DNA from: Anoxybacterium sp963668245
GTDB lineage: Bacteria; Bacillota; Clostridia; Peptostreptococcales; Anaerovoracaceae
Assembly: GCA_963668245.2 (NCBI GenBank)
Contig: OY764195.2
Location: 2,728,001 to 2,792,000, forward strand
Direction of reading: 5' to 3'
Length of the DNA: 64,000 nt
In this document: positions 24,558 to 33,385 of the stretch, piece after piece
Layout of the letters: every line of letters starts with the position of its first letter
Position numbering within the stretch: the first letter of the stretch is position 1
Program-made: the position numbers and the translations under genes
Notes under the pieces: model-generated
What the model was told of the DNA's origin: nothing
Databases searched by the model: none
What the model saw: only the letters and a program-made list of their open reading frames with translations

Positions 24558-26897
24558 TTAGTTTTGAAGACGTTTACCTGTTTGCAACATATAGTTGATA
24601 CGTTCAAGCGTCTTTGCCTCGCCACATAAACTCAGAAACGCTTCTCGCTCTAAGTCTAAAATATACTGCTCACTTACAATCGTACCAGCAACAGCATCCC
24701 CACCACTGAGAACATAAGCCAGCTTTTTCCCTATGTAGGCGTCAAACTCAGTTATAAAATTACCATCCACCATCCCCTGCAATTCGTAGAGAATCGATGT
24801 TCTTCCATAATCCCCAAGCACAGGGATAATAGGCGGCATAAGCCTGCGATATCCATTTTCATATGTCTGCAAAACCATTTTTTTCCCGTTCTCAATCATC
24901 GCGTCTGGATTCATTGTAATCTGCGTTGTTGGTGACAGATACCCTTTTTCAATAGCGTCATAAGCATTTTTTGATACCGCACCAGTCATAATCGTCTTCC
25001 ATGATTTTTTCAATGCCGGAAGCAACGATATTTTCGATGTATCAGAACAACTTGCAACCGCGCGAACAAGCATTTCCTTGCATCCTCCTGCAGCTGGTAT
25101 TACACCCACTCCAGCTTCAACAAGGCCAATATTCAGTTCTGACTGTGCAGCCACTTGATGGGCATGCATTACAATTTCGGCACCTGCCCCAAAAGCAGCG
25201 GCGAATGGAACTGCAACCACAGGTTTTGCGGCATACTTTAGTTCCATCATCGCATTTTGCAAACCCATAGAAAAGTTTTCAAGCTCTGTCCATTCTTTTC
25301 GTTCAATAAAAGCTGCTATATCACTCAGATTTGCGCCTGCGCTAAAAAGCTTCTTCTGATTTCCAACCACTAGTCCATACCAGTTGTTTCGCAGCTCTTC
25401 TGCAGCCTGAGCAATGATTCCCATAGATTTTGGTGATATAGCATTGCCTTGTGCATGGAATTCCAAACACAAAACGCCATCACCAATGTCCAGCAAGGAA
25501 GCATCATCATTACCTTTGACTACACGCATTTTCCTGTGATCTAAGCAGAGATAAGGCGATCCATCTCCTTTTCCAATATAAAAATTCATATTGCCTGCTG
25601 CGATTCTTTTCTCAATCCAGTCTGGGATCATCTCACCTTCCGATTTCATTTTTTCTATAGATGAGGATACTCCAATGGCATCCCAAATCTGGAAAGGTCC
25701 AAGCTCCCAGTTGTAGCCCCAAACCATAGCCTTGTCAATCATGGTATAATCCTCTGAGATTTCTGGAACTTTGCTCGCACTATAAAGCAGAATGTCTTTA
25801 ATATGCTCCCAAGCGACTTTATTTTCCAGTGCATCTCCATAAACCATTTCTGCATATTTATTGGAGCTTTTTAAGGCTTTTTCAATTCCGGCAAGCAATA
25901 CTGGCTTGGGCTCCTCATACGCTTGTTTTTTTTCGTTCCAATAGCAATTTACAGTCTTACCGTCAATGATGCTCTTTTGAAAAAAACCTCCTTTTGCTTT
26001 ATCTCCCAATGCGCCGTGGTCAACCAAATTTTGAACAAACACAGGTACTGTATAAGCCAGCTTCTCAGCGGCATCCTCGGTATTTGACACAACATTCCTT
26101 GCCGTATTGACAAATACATCAATGCCTACCATATCGAGCATTCTAAAAATTGCGCTTTTCGGTCTTCCCAAGGCTACACCCATAATCTGTTCCATCACTG
26201 GAATTTCCAAATCATATTTTTGCATTTTTTGCATGGCGTTAACCAGTGCGAATACACCAATACGGTTACTAATATAATTCGGAGTATCCTTGGCTAGTAC
26301 GATTCCTTTTCCAAGTACCTTCTGACCAAATTGACTCATAAAAGTCAAAATTTCTGGCAATGTGTCTGCCGTAGGAATTAGTTCAAATAGACGCATCATA
26401 CGCGGGGGATTAAAGAAATGGGTTCCCAAAAAATGTTCTTTAAACTCATGTGACATTTCTTCTACGATCTCTGAAACGGAAACACCTGAAGTGTTTGTTG
26501 AAACAATACAACCTGCTTTTCTGTATTGTGCAATACTCTTCATAAGCTGCTTTTTAACATTGAGTTCCTCTACTACAACTTCGATAATCCAATCGCAGTC
26601 CATTAACATATCCATATTATCACTCATATTGCCGATGGTAATTAATCTTGCCTGATCCCTATGAAAAAGAAGCCCCGTCTTGGGATTCAAAATACGGTCG
26701 AGTCCCGCTTGGGCATATTGATTCCGGTATGCCAGAATCTCTGTGGTTAAGTTTTTTTCCGTTTCATTTTCATCTAGCTCTCTCGGGATAACGTCAAGTA
26801 ATTTGACTTCTATCCCAACACCAGCCAGCAGAGCAGCGATACCACTCCCCATTACTCCAGCGCCAATAACAGCGGCTTTGCTGATCGCTCTAACCAT
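24558..26897 (-). CDS. fadN: Bifunctional 3-hydroxyacyl-CoA dehydrogenase/enoyl-CoA hydratase (FadN-like)
   Basis: 779 residues, close to B. subtilis FadN. The NAD-binding loop AVIGAGVMGSGIAALLAG is at residue 9, and HFFNPPRMMRLFELIPT near 150 carries the dehydrogenase active-site His. GFFQKSIIDGK starts the second dehydrogenase domain. The crotonase part begins near residue 465 (SLLDIGDGVLCLEFHAQGNAIS) with the oxyanion stretch LFSAGANLSDIAAFIERKEW and GLVEAGVGVIPAAGGCKEM holding the catalytic glutamate region. It hydrates enoyl-CoA and oxidises the product. AAGAGG precedes the ATG. It is the first gene of the operon, about 200 bases after a sigma-54 promoter. Confidence 0.9.
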   Translation of the reverse strand: MVRAISKAAVIGAGVMGSGIAALLAGVGIEVKLLDVIPRELDENETEKNLTTEILAYRNQYAQAGLDRILNPKTGLLFHRDQARLITIGNMSDNMDMLMDCDWIIEVVVEELNVKKQLMKSIAQYRKAGCIVSTNTSGVSVSEIVEEMSHEFKEHFLGTHFFNPPRMMRLFELIPTADTLPEILTFMSQFGQKVLGKGIVLAKDTPNYISNRIGVFALVNAMQKMQKYDLEIPVMEQIMGVALGRPKSAIFRMLDMVGIDVFVNTARNVVSNTEDAAEKLAYTVPVFVQNLVDHGALGDKAKGGFFQKSIIDGKTVNCYWNEKKQAYEEPKPVLLAGIEKALKSSNKYAEMVYGDALENKVAWEHIKDILLYSASKVPEISEDYTMIDKAMVWGYNWELGPFQIWDAIGVSSSIEKMKSEGEMIPDWIEKRIAAGNMNFYIGKGDGSPYLCLDHRKMRVVKGNDDASLLDIGDGVLCLEFHAQGNAISPKSMGIIAQAAEELRNNWYGLVVGNQKKLFSAGANLSDIAAFIERKEWTELENFSMGLQNAMMELKYAAKPVVAVPFAAAFGAGAEIVMHAHQVAAQSELNIGLVEAGVGVIPAAGGCKEMLVRAVASCSDTSKISLLPALKKSWKTIMTGAVSKNAYDAIEKGYLSPTTQITMNPDAMIENGKKMVLQTYENGYRRLMPPIIPVLGDYGRTSILYELQGMVDGNFITEFDAYIGKKLAYVLSGGDAVAGTIVSEQYILDLEREAFLSLCGEAKTLERINYMLQTGKRLQN

Positions 26898-27104
26898 TAT
26901 TTTTTCCTCTTTTCTCTACTTCATAAATTGTGTTACTGGCATTTTCATACCTTATCACTGCGTATCATAACTGCCTATGATACCACAGCATCATTTTCAA
27001 AGGGCCGAACGCATTCCCTTTTCAAAATCCGCTTCCAAAGAGCCTCCTTCCTTGTGTTATTTGAAACATATAAACAGTTTCCTTGTTTCAACACAAAGAA
27101 CTAG

Positions 27105-27120
27105 AGCAATAATTATGCCA
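27105..27120 (-). promoter_or_regulatory. Sigma-54 (-24/-12) promoter of the fad-like operon
   Basis: On the minus strand TGGCAT, five bases, then TTGCT: the GG and GC doublets are 10 nt apart as sigma-54 requires, and match the consensus TGGCAC-N5-TTGCA closely. It points at the fadN-like gene, giving a leader near 200 nt. Confidence 0.75.
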
Positions 27121-27156
27121 AACAGAAAACATAGTATATTAAATCGGAGCAACTGC

Positions 27157-27222
27157 TCTCGAAACCATTAAAATCTCAAGTTTTCGAAAGATTATTAGCA
27201 ATGAAGTTCAGTTGTTCGAACA
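27157..27222 (-). promoter_or_regulatory. Candidate enhancer sites for the sigma-54 activator
   Basis: TCTCGAAA (27157), TTTCGAAA (27182) and the perfect palindrome TGTTCGAACA (27213) share a TTCGAA core. They lie 40-100 bases upstream of the -24 element, where activators of this class bind. Confidence 0.45.
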
Positions 27223-27439
27223 CATAATAAAAAAAGTGTACGATGCTCTATTCAAAAATAATGTGTCATATTTGTGTCAGCGCTAAATGCAAGTGGTATA
27301 TTTTGTATCAAAGTGTTTCACCAATTACTTTTATAAGAGAAAACAAGAAAAGCGAAAAACCGCTTATACATGCAGGTTTCTCGCTTTAGTAGCCCCCCAG
27401 ATTGATCATTTTAAGTGTTTCAAAAATGTATCAACCTAT

Positions 27440-29884
27440 TTATATATTCATATTTTCTTCCAAATTATATATTTTCAAACGGCGATAAAAGGTGCTTCGC
27501 GACATTCCCATAACAGCTGCTGCTTTACACCGATTACCCCTTGTTTCTCTAAGTGCCTGTTTCATCTGCTCTAATTCCGAAGAATAAGTTCGAAGGGGTA
27601 GCATCCCTAGATTCAGCTCCAAATCCTCTTGACCCAGATACTTTATGATAGCATCTGAAGTAATCAGATTGTCACTGCGTATACTGACAAGACCCTCAAG
27701 GAGATGACTCAATTCTCTTATGTTGCCGGGCCAATGATACTTTAAAAGAAATTCTTTAGCGTCCAGTGTAAGTGTAACAGACGATTTATTCTGACGCTCA
27801 CATATACTTTTCAAAAACGAATCTGACAGAAGTAATATATCCTCTCCTCGCTGACGCAGTGGCGGAAGATTAATCCGAACCACACTGAGCCGATAATAAA
27901 GGTCTTCCCGAAAAAGGCCATTACGCATCTTCTCTGTCAAATTTTTATTGGTTGCTGCTATAATCCTTGTATTAGTTTGCCTCAGCTCATTTCCGCCAAC
28001 CTTCATGAAACACCGTTCTTCCAAGGTGCGTAGAAGTACGGCTTGAAGATCTAAAGGCATATCTCCAATTTCATCTAAAAACAAAGTCCCATTGTCGGCC
28101 ATTTCAAACTTTCCAATACTACCACCTCTACGCGCACCTGTAAAAGCACCTTCAACATACCCGAAGAGCTCACTTGCAATTAACTCTTTGGAAAAGGATG
28201 CACAATTAATTGCCACAAAAGGGCCCTTGTGTCGATAGCTCCCATTATGAATCGCTTGAGCCAATACATCTTTCCCAGTTCCACTTTCTCCTAATAGCAA
28301 AATACTGCTCTCAGAAAGGGATGCATTTTTTGTATGATTAATTACATCAATGAACGAAGAACTTTGGCCGATAATCGAGTCAAAGGTAAAATGTGCCACG
28401 CTACCGTTGAACTTAGCAACCAATCGCTGAATTCTACTATGGGAGTTGAAAACAATGACTAGACCATCAATATGGAAAGTTGGTTCCTTAAAAATTGAAG
28501 TGCTGATACACACCTCAGAAGATTTTCCTCTGCAAATCAAACGAATTGTCTTATCACTGACGCATACATTTCTTTGAACCATGTGCCAAAATTCTGCATT
28601 GGCTGGCAGAGGATCAATATAATGTTCCAGCTTTTGATATACATAATTACCCTCATCCTTGATGCCCAGCATTTTGAAGATTTCTTCACCCATAGTTAAT
28701 ATGCGATTTTCTCCAGTAGATTGATCTAGCGACATAAAACCCATTCCTTCTGTAACACTGGAAGCATTATGAAAAAAACCAAACCAAGCAAAATGAAGTT
28801 CAATATTTTTGCTTAGCGTATAAACGAGATACTCCAAGTATTCCGAAGAAAATTCTAAAGCACAGACCAACGCCAAACCTCCTAATATGTCGCCATGACC
28901 GTCAAAAATCGGCGAAAAATACCACGCTCCATCGATGAGTGTTTCCAAATAGTTTTCTGCTCCTATCATCGTGGTTCCAGTCTTCCTCTGAATTCCAACT
29001 GAGAAAATATTTGGACCAATTTGGTTTTCAGACCAATTGGTCCACGCTTTGATATGGTGTTGATTAATCCAATCATTCATTTGCTCTTCATGGTAAATAG
29101 ATAAAAGCATACCTTCTTTACTAAAAAGCAAAAGACTAAAATTTTCTTTTTCTTTCATTACATACTTCGTTGCATGAAAAAGACTTTGTGTACATACAAA
29201 AATACGTTTATTCTCCGATTTACTTTTAATTCTTTCTTCTTCAGGCACTAACATTGGAATAGTCTTACTAGCATCAATTCCAGATTTTAAAGCCCGTTCC
29301 CATGATTCTTTCAGGTCTGTGGAAAGTGCGTTTCGTTCTAACAGATTGCTTTGATAACCTAACCACTTTTTTCGTTCCATTGTTTTCAGATCTTCCTGCG
29401 AACTAAATTTTAAACGGAGCTCATACCATAGCATCCCCCCATGCTTGGATTGAGAAACGCCTTCACATTGAAATCCGAACTTTTCGTAGTAGTGAATTAA
29501 GTTTTCCTTACATGTTAATACTAGCCCAAGACGTTGCTGTGACCGAGCATCTTTTATTACTTTTCTCATCACAATCTCGGCCAAACCTTTTCCTCGATAG
29601 GCAGGAATCGTATTGACTCCAAAGATCATCTGCCATTTGCCAGTTTCAACATGGAGCGTTGCATCTTCATACATCTCATCCCGCAAATGAGGTTCGTCTG
29701 AAACCATGCCATTGATAAATCCCACTAGTTTTTCTTGGTCAAAAAGTAACCAAAAGTGATTTGCATATGCCACTAATCTTTCTTTGAGACGTTCCTCTGA
29801 AGCCGCTTCTTCTGGCGGAAAACATTCCGCTTCTATTGAAGCAATTTCTTTTAAATCATCCATTGTTGCCATTCGAATATTCAT
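27440..29884 (-). CDS. Sigma-54-dependent activator with N-terminal GNAT domain
   Basis: 814 residues from the ATG with CGGAG 7 nt upstream. Residues 1-165 are a complete GNAT acetyltransferase (MDDLKEIASIEAECFPPEEA; GVNTIPAYRGKGLAEIVMRKVI is the acetyl-CoA loop; HYYEKFGFQCEG). An AcoR-like GAF region (ESWERALKSGID, GMLLSIYHEE) and a PAS-like stretch follow. The AAA+ domain, about 500-740, has LLLGESGTGKDVL (Walker A), GAFTGA (sigma-54 contact), LFLDEIGDMPL (Walker B) and LREDLYYRLSVVRINLPPLRQR. A Fis-type helix-turn-helix ends it (NRCKAAAVMGMSRSTFYRRL). It sits just upstream of the fad-like operon and its sigma-54 promoter, so it should activate it. The GNAT domain may sense acetyl-CoA or modify a protein. 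Confidence 0.9.
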   Translation of the reverse strand: MNIRMATMDDLKEIASIEAECFPPEEAASEERLKERLVAYANHFWLLFDQEKLVGFINGMVSDEPHLRDEMYEDATLHVETGKWQMIFGVNTIPAYRGKGLAEIVMRKVIKDARSQQRLGLVLTCKENLIHYYEKFGFQCEGVSQSKHGGMLWYELRLKFSSQEDLKTMERKKWLGYQSNLLERNALSTDLKESWERALKSGIDASKTIPMLVPEEERIKSKSENKRIFVCTQSLFHATKYVMKEKENFSLLLFSKEGMLLSIYHEEQMNDWINQHHIKAWTNWSENQIGPNIFSVGIQRKTGTTMIGAENYLETLIDGAWYFSPIFDGHGDILGGLALVCALEFSSEYLEYLVYTLSKNIELHFAWFGFFHNASSVTEGMGFMSLDQSTGENRILTMGEEIFKMLGIKDEGNYVYQKLEHYIDPLPANAEFWHMVQRNVCVSDKTIRLICRGKSSEVCISTSIFKEPTFHIDGLVIVFNSHSRIQRLVAKFNGSVAHFTFDSIIGQSSSFIDVINHTKNASLSESSILLLGESGTGKDVLAQAIHNGSYRHKGPFVAINCASFSKELIASELFGYVEGAFTGARRGGSIGKFEMADNGTLFLDEIGDMPLDLQAVLLRTLEERCFMKVGGNELRQTNTRIIAATNKNLTEKMRNGLFREDLYYRLSVVRINLPPLRQRGEDILLLSDSFLKSICERQNKSSVTLTLDAKEFLLKYHWPGNIRELSHLLEGLVSIRSDNLITSDAIIKYLGQEDLELNLGMLPLRTYSSELEQMKQALRETRGNRCKAAAVMGMSRSTFYRRLKIYNLEENMNI

Positions 29885-29968
29885 TGTTCTTCTCCGTTCT
29901 GCGCCCACTTCCCTACTATATTCTCGATACAATTTAGAACGCGTCTAACATCCACGGGTGTAATCCAG

Positions 29969-30373
29969 CTACATAATACGAATCATCTTAAACATCTGCA
30001 CCTGCTTTTTGTCCTTCCACTTTTGATGTCTGTTGATTCCAAAAAAGGTTAGTGCCATAAAAACCAAACCAACTACCATGGATATAAAATCGTTGTTCGG
30101 ATAGCTCATTTTTGCCATGACAACATTGGTTATCATTACACCGATTAGTAAAGTAATGATTGGAATAATATAAACAAGAAAAGCAGCACTAAGGATTACT
30201 TTCGTCTCTGATTCAATCTCCACACGATCACCAATTTCAGCATGAAGACTATTTTCCACATCAATCTCCATTTTGCTAACTTCGCAGTGGCCGCTGCAAC
30301 TCCCACAGTTTTCTCCACAGGATGAACTTCTTGGTACACTTAATATGGCCTTATTCTGATCTATTGTAATCAC
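29969..30373 (-). CDS. RseC/MucC-family membrane protein, copy 1, with disrupted original start
   Basis: 134 residues from a GTG. SVPRSSSCGENCGSCSGHCE is a cysteine-rich cytoplasmic motif that could hold an Fe-S cluster, and two membrane helices follow (AAFLVYIIPIITLLIGVMI and MVVGLVFMALTFFGI). RseC homologues help reduce SoxR or belong to Rnf-type redox systems. A second copy lies 6 kb away. Compared with it, this copy has ATG AAA TAA TAC where the sister has ATG AAG CAA TAT, so the ancestral third codon is now a stop. The GTG used here directly abuts GGAGGT, so translation is doubtful. It may be reduced in expression or a young pseudogene. Confidence 0.75.
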   Translation of the reverse strand: MITIDQNKAILSVPRSSSCGENCGSCSGHCEVSKMEIDVENSLHAEIGDRVEIESETKVILSAAFLVYIIPIITLLIGVMITNVVMAKMSYPNNDFISMVVGLVFMALTFFGINRHQKWKDKKQVQMFKMIRIM

Positions 30374-30483
30374 ACCTCCGTATTATTTCATATATCTATC
30401 TCCTTCTAAAGGTTCTAAGAAAAAGGGATTCTTTTCTTTATGTTATTCTAAATAAATATGGTTGCTTGATATCCTTCATTATA

Positions 30484-32073
30484 TCATACAACCACCCTAT
30501 TTTTCCCAGAATTCTTTGCCTTATAAAGATTCTGGTCAGCCTCATGAATCAAATCACTTCCTTTACAAGCTGGTATGTCACAGTAGGCAACCCCAACACT
30601 CACTGTTAGTGTACCGCTTGGTTGCGTTTCTTGATGTTTGAATTCATATTGTTCCACCAAATATCTTATGTTTTCCGCTGTAATTATCAAATTGTCAATC
30701 GAAGTATGCGCACAAATCACAGCAAATTCCTCCCCACCGTATCGACAAAGAACGTCATCAGATGAAATCTCTGTTTTTACCATTTCCACCATAGATTGAA
30801 GCAGCTCGTCCCCTGCTTGATGTCCGTTTAAGTCATTATATATTTTGAAATAATCAATATCAAACATGATTAAACCAAGTCCTGATGAAAAATTCTTTTC
30901 CTCTGTTCCATGCACTTGTGAGTATTGCAATTGCTCGATTGCCTGTTCCAAGCGCTCATCAAAATAATAACGATTATAAGCTTGGGTCAACCAGTCTTTT
31001 GTTGCCAAACTCTGTAACTTTTCATTTAGTCGAATCACTTCTTCCAAATTATTTTTCTGTTCCGTGATATCCTTAATGAGCATGATGGTACCAACATGCT
31101 GCCCTTTCACTATGATTGGCGTGATTTCACTCATATAATATTTCGTGTTTCCCATAAGTATCCGCTCTATCTCAAAATCTTCCTTCGTCTGCTTCCATGC
31201 CGCCCCATTGACCAATTCATAAAACTGTTCCTCATCAAAACTCTGGCAGTTTCTTTTTATCACTTGACCGATTCCAGCTCTTCTTTCAACCCCATCCCAA
31301 TTCATATCAAAGGATTTATTAAAATCAATGATTTCAAATTCTTCACTAAAAACAACAAATACATCTGAAATCAGATCCACTGCCGTTTGCAATGCAATTG
31401 GAACAACGCTTAAAAAATTGTATTTTTTTATCGCTAATATAAAAATAATAACAGTGACAGAGAAAATAACATTTTCTACTGCAGCAGACCAGTTAAAAAT
31501 ATGAAACGTACTGAACGAATCAGCGACCAAAGCAATCATAAGCGCGAAGAAGATTAGAAAGGCTTGTCTGGAAAAAAAGCCATAGTTTTTCACAGCAAAA
31601 GACATAATAAAAAGTAGTCCTATACCAACGCTCAAATAGGAATATACTGTATGTATTTTGTAAAAAAAGCCAAAATCTTGTTGGGAGGGAATCAGGCTAA
31701 ACGTTGTATAAAACATATGGTGGTGAGCATTGGTCAACAAGACGATCAACGAAATCATTGGAATAATCAATAGCAATGCATACTTCCATGAAAGCTGAAT
31801 TCGAATCTGAGAAAAAATCAAACCAGTGAGTAGCACTGCCAATGAGACAAAAATAATGCCAGCAAAATAACCCTTTTCGCTAACAATCAATATCCACGGT
31901 GTTGTCGGAAAAGAAATTTGGGCTAATACAGAAGTATTCCATAGCAGCAAACTAATGGCAATTCCCATCACCGCATAGTGGATTTGTTTTTTTTGATTGA
32001 TCATACCTACCAAAATAATTAGCATCAACATCAAAATGATGGACCCTACTAGCAACAACTGATATATATGCAT
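30484..32073 (-). CDS. Membrane diguanylate cyclase (7TM-PAS-GGDEF)
   Basis: 529 residues. The first 215 contain seven hydrophobic segments resembling the 7TM region found at the N-terminus of some histidine kinases (TTPWILIVSEKGYFAGIIFV is typical). A PAS domain runs from about 225 to 340 (DVFVVFSEEFEIIDFNKSF, GTIMLIKDITEQK). The GGDEF domain follows: LTQAYNRYYFDERL, GLIMFDIDYFKIYNDLNGHQAGDELL, and the active site RYGGEEFAV, which is intact. It should make cyclic di-GMP in response to a membrane or PAS-bound signal. No RxxD inhibitory site is obvious. Probably monocistronic; the inducing signal is unknown. Confidence 0.9.
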   Translation of the reverse strand: MHIYQLLLVGSIILMLMLIILVGMINQKKQIHYAVMGIAISLLLWNTSVLAQISFPTTPWILIVSEKGYFAGIIFVSLAVLLTGLIFSQIRIQLSWKYALLLIIPMISLIVLLTNAHHHMFYTTFSLIPSQQDFGFFYKIHTVYSYLSVGIGLLFIMSFAVKNYGFFSRQAFLIFFALMIALVADSFSTFHIFNWSAAVENVIFSVTVIIFILAIKKYNFLSVVPIALQTAVDLISDVFVVFSEEFEIIDFNKSFDMNWDGVERRAGIGQVIKRNCQSFDEEQFYELVNGAAWKQTKEDFEIERILMGNTKYYMSEITPIIVKGQHVGTIMLIKDITEQKNNLEEVIRLNEKLQSLATKDWLTQAYNRYYFDERLEQAIEQLQYSQVHGTEEKNFSSGLGLIMFDIDYFKIYNDLNGHQAGDELLQSMVEMVKTEISSDDVLCRYGGEEFAVICAHTSIDNLIITAENIRYLVEQYEFKHQETQPSGTLTVSVGVAYCDIPACKGSDLIHEADQNLYKAKNSGKNRVVV

Positions 32074-32227
32074 TCAAATGCCTCTCTTATTCGCCATTAA
32101 AACGACGTATTTTTATATATTATCTATTGAAATCATAGCATATTTTAGTATCATTATCATTACAATTGTATTTTTCCGATTCATATCGTTTTCTGATTCA
32201 ATTCGCCTTTTCTTTCAAGAGAAATAC

Positions 32228-32548
32228 TCACATTTTTTTCTTCTTTGGTTTTGGAACCTTTAGATGTGGTTCTAGAAGCCCAATGATTTCTTTACAGAAG
32301 TCTTGATTATCAATATCCAAAATATAATGCTCTTTTGCTCCCACATAGGGAAATCCTTTTTCTGCCATTTCCATTTGCGAATTGATGCTCTCATGAATTT
32401 TGATAAAGACAGTATCATCGCAAATAAGCAGGGTTGGTTTGTTATTGACATAAACCATATATTCCCCAAACATTTTCCTATATCGAATTTCTCCAGCTCC
32501 ATGAATTTGCTCACAGACAAACTCTACAAAATCTTTGGATGTTGACAT
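32228..32548 (-). CDS. TfoX N-terminal domain protein
   Basis: 106 residues from the ATG with GAAGGG 7 nt upstream. It consists of one TfoX_N domain: FVEFVCEQIHGAGEIRYRKMFGEYMVYVNNKPTLLI, then the KEHYILDI segment, and a lysine-rich tail (PKPKKKKM). TfoX in Haemophilus and Vibrio is a competence regulator, but single TfoX_N proteins are widespread in Bacillota and mostly uncharacterised. No competence genes are nearby. The family is secure; the function is not. Confidence 0.82.
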   Translation of the reverse strand: MSTSKDFVEFVCEQIHGAGEIRYRKMFGEYMVYVNNKPTLLICDDTVFIKIHESINSQMEMAEKGFPYVGAKEHYILDIDNQDFCKEIIGLLEPHLKVPKPKKKKM

Positions 32549-32638
32549 AATACGCCCTTCCCTTTCTAACAATAATCTGTGATTCCATCTCCAAATCAGA
32601 TTGTTTTCAATGTTTTTTGCTGCGATTCATTATCCCCA

Positions 32639-33385
32639 TTACATCCATGGACATAGTTTTTTTTCCATCCAGTCTATAGCTTGAAAAAGTAAAATTCCCA
32701 TGATACTTAAGGCTAAAATCCCAGCAAACATTTGTACATAATCTGCCATAACCCAGCTACTCATGATAAAATATCCAATACCATAAGAAGTTGCATAATT
32801 TTCACTAAAAAACAAAGTCGCAATGCTGACGCCAATACTCACTCTAATGGCAGAAATCGTTTTAGGCATCACTGCAGGAATCACAAGGTTCCAATAAATT
32901 AGCCCTTTGTTTAATCCCAAAGACTTCACTGACAAATATAGCTCTTCCGGAATCTCTTTTACTCCATCTCTAACTGCTAAAAGTATTTGAAAAACTATAA
33001 TAGAAAAAATTAATATAATTTTAGACCAATTTCCAAGTCCAAATAATACTAGGAAAAGTGGTAAAAATGCGACTTTTGGGATTGGGTATAAAATGTAAGC
33101 AATTGGTGAAACAATGGCATCAGTTTTTTTTGAAAAACCCATGACTAATCCCAATGGAACACCAATTACCGTTGAAAGCAGTATTGCTGATACCACCCGA
33201 AACAAGCTGATTCCCATATGTGGTAATAATACGCCATGGAGCAATCCAAAAAAAGCAATGAAAGTCTCTAGTGGTCCTGGTACAATATTTGATTGTATGG
33301 CTAGATGTAATACATACCAAAAAAATACTATGATAAGGGTTCCCATCAATGTTTTATTGCTGATTAGCCTGGATACGGCATTCAT
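32639..33385 (-). CDS. ABC importer permease (SsuC/TauC/ThiX type)
   Basis: 248 residues with six membrane helices. The EAA loop that contacts the ATPase is KEIPEELYLSVKSLGLNKGLIYWNLVIPAVMPKTISAIRVSIG. It starts at an ATG that overlaps the stop codon of the ATPase gene (ATGA), with GGGGGAAG ahead, so the two are translationally coupled. With its neighbours it forms an importer of the nitrate/sulfonate/taurine/thiamine-precursor class. It is the last gene of the unit; no terminator was recognised downstream. Confidence 0.88.
   Translation of the reverse strand: MNAVSRLISNKTLMGTLIIVFFWYVLHLAIQSNIVPGPLETFIAFFGLLHGVLLPHMGISLFRVVSAILLSTVIGVPLGLVMGFSKKTDAIVSPIAYILYPIPKVAFLPLFLVLFGLGNWSKIILIFSIIVFQILLAVRDGVKEIPEELYLSVKSLGLNKGLIYWNLVIPAVMPKTISAIRVSIGVSIATLFFSENYATSYGIGYFIMSSWVMADYVQMFAGILALSIMGILLFQAIDWMEKKLCPWM

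Noticed and set aside
26920..27000. Other GG-GC pairs close to the fadN start as sigma-54 promoters
   Set aside because: The doublets are 8, 9 or 12 nt apart instead of 10; only the site at 27105-27120 fits.
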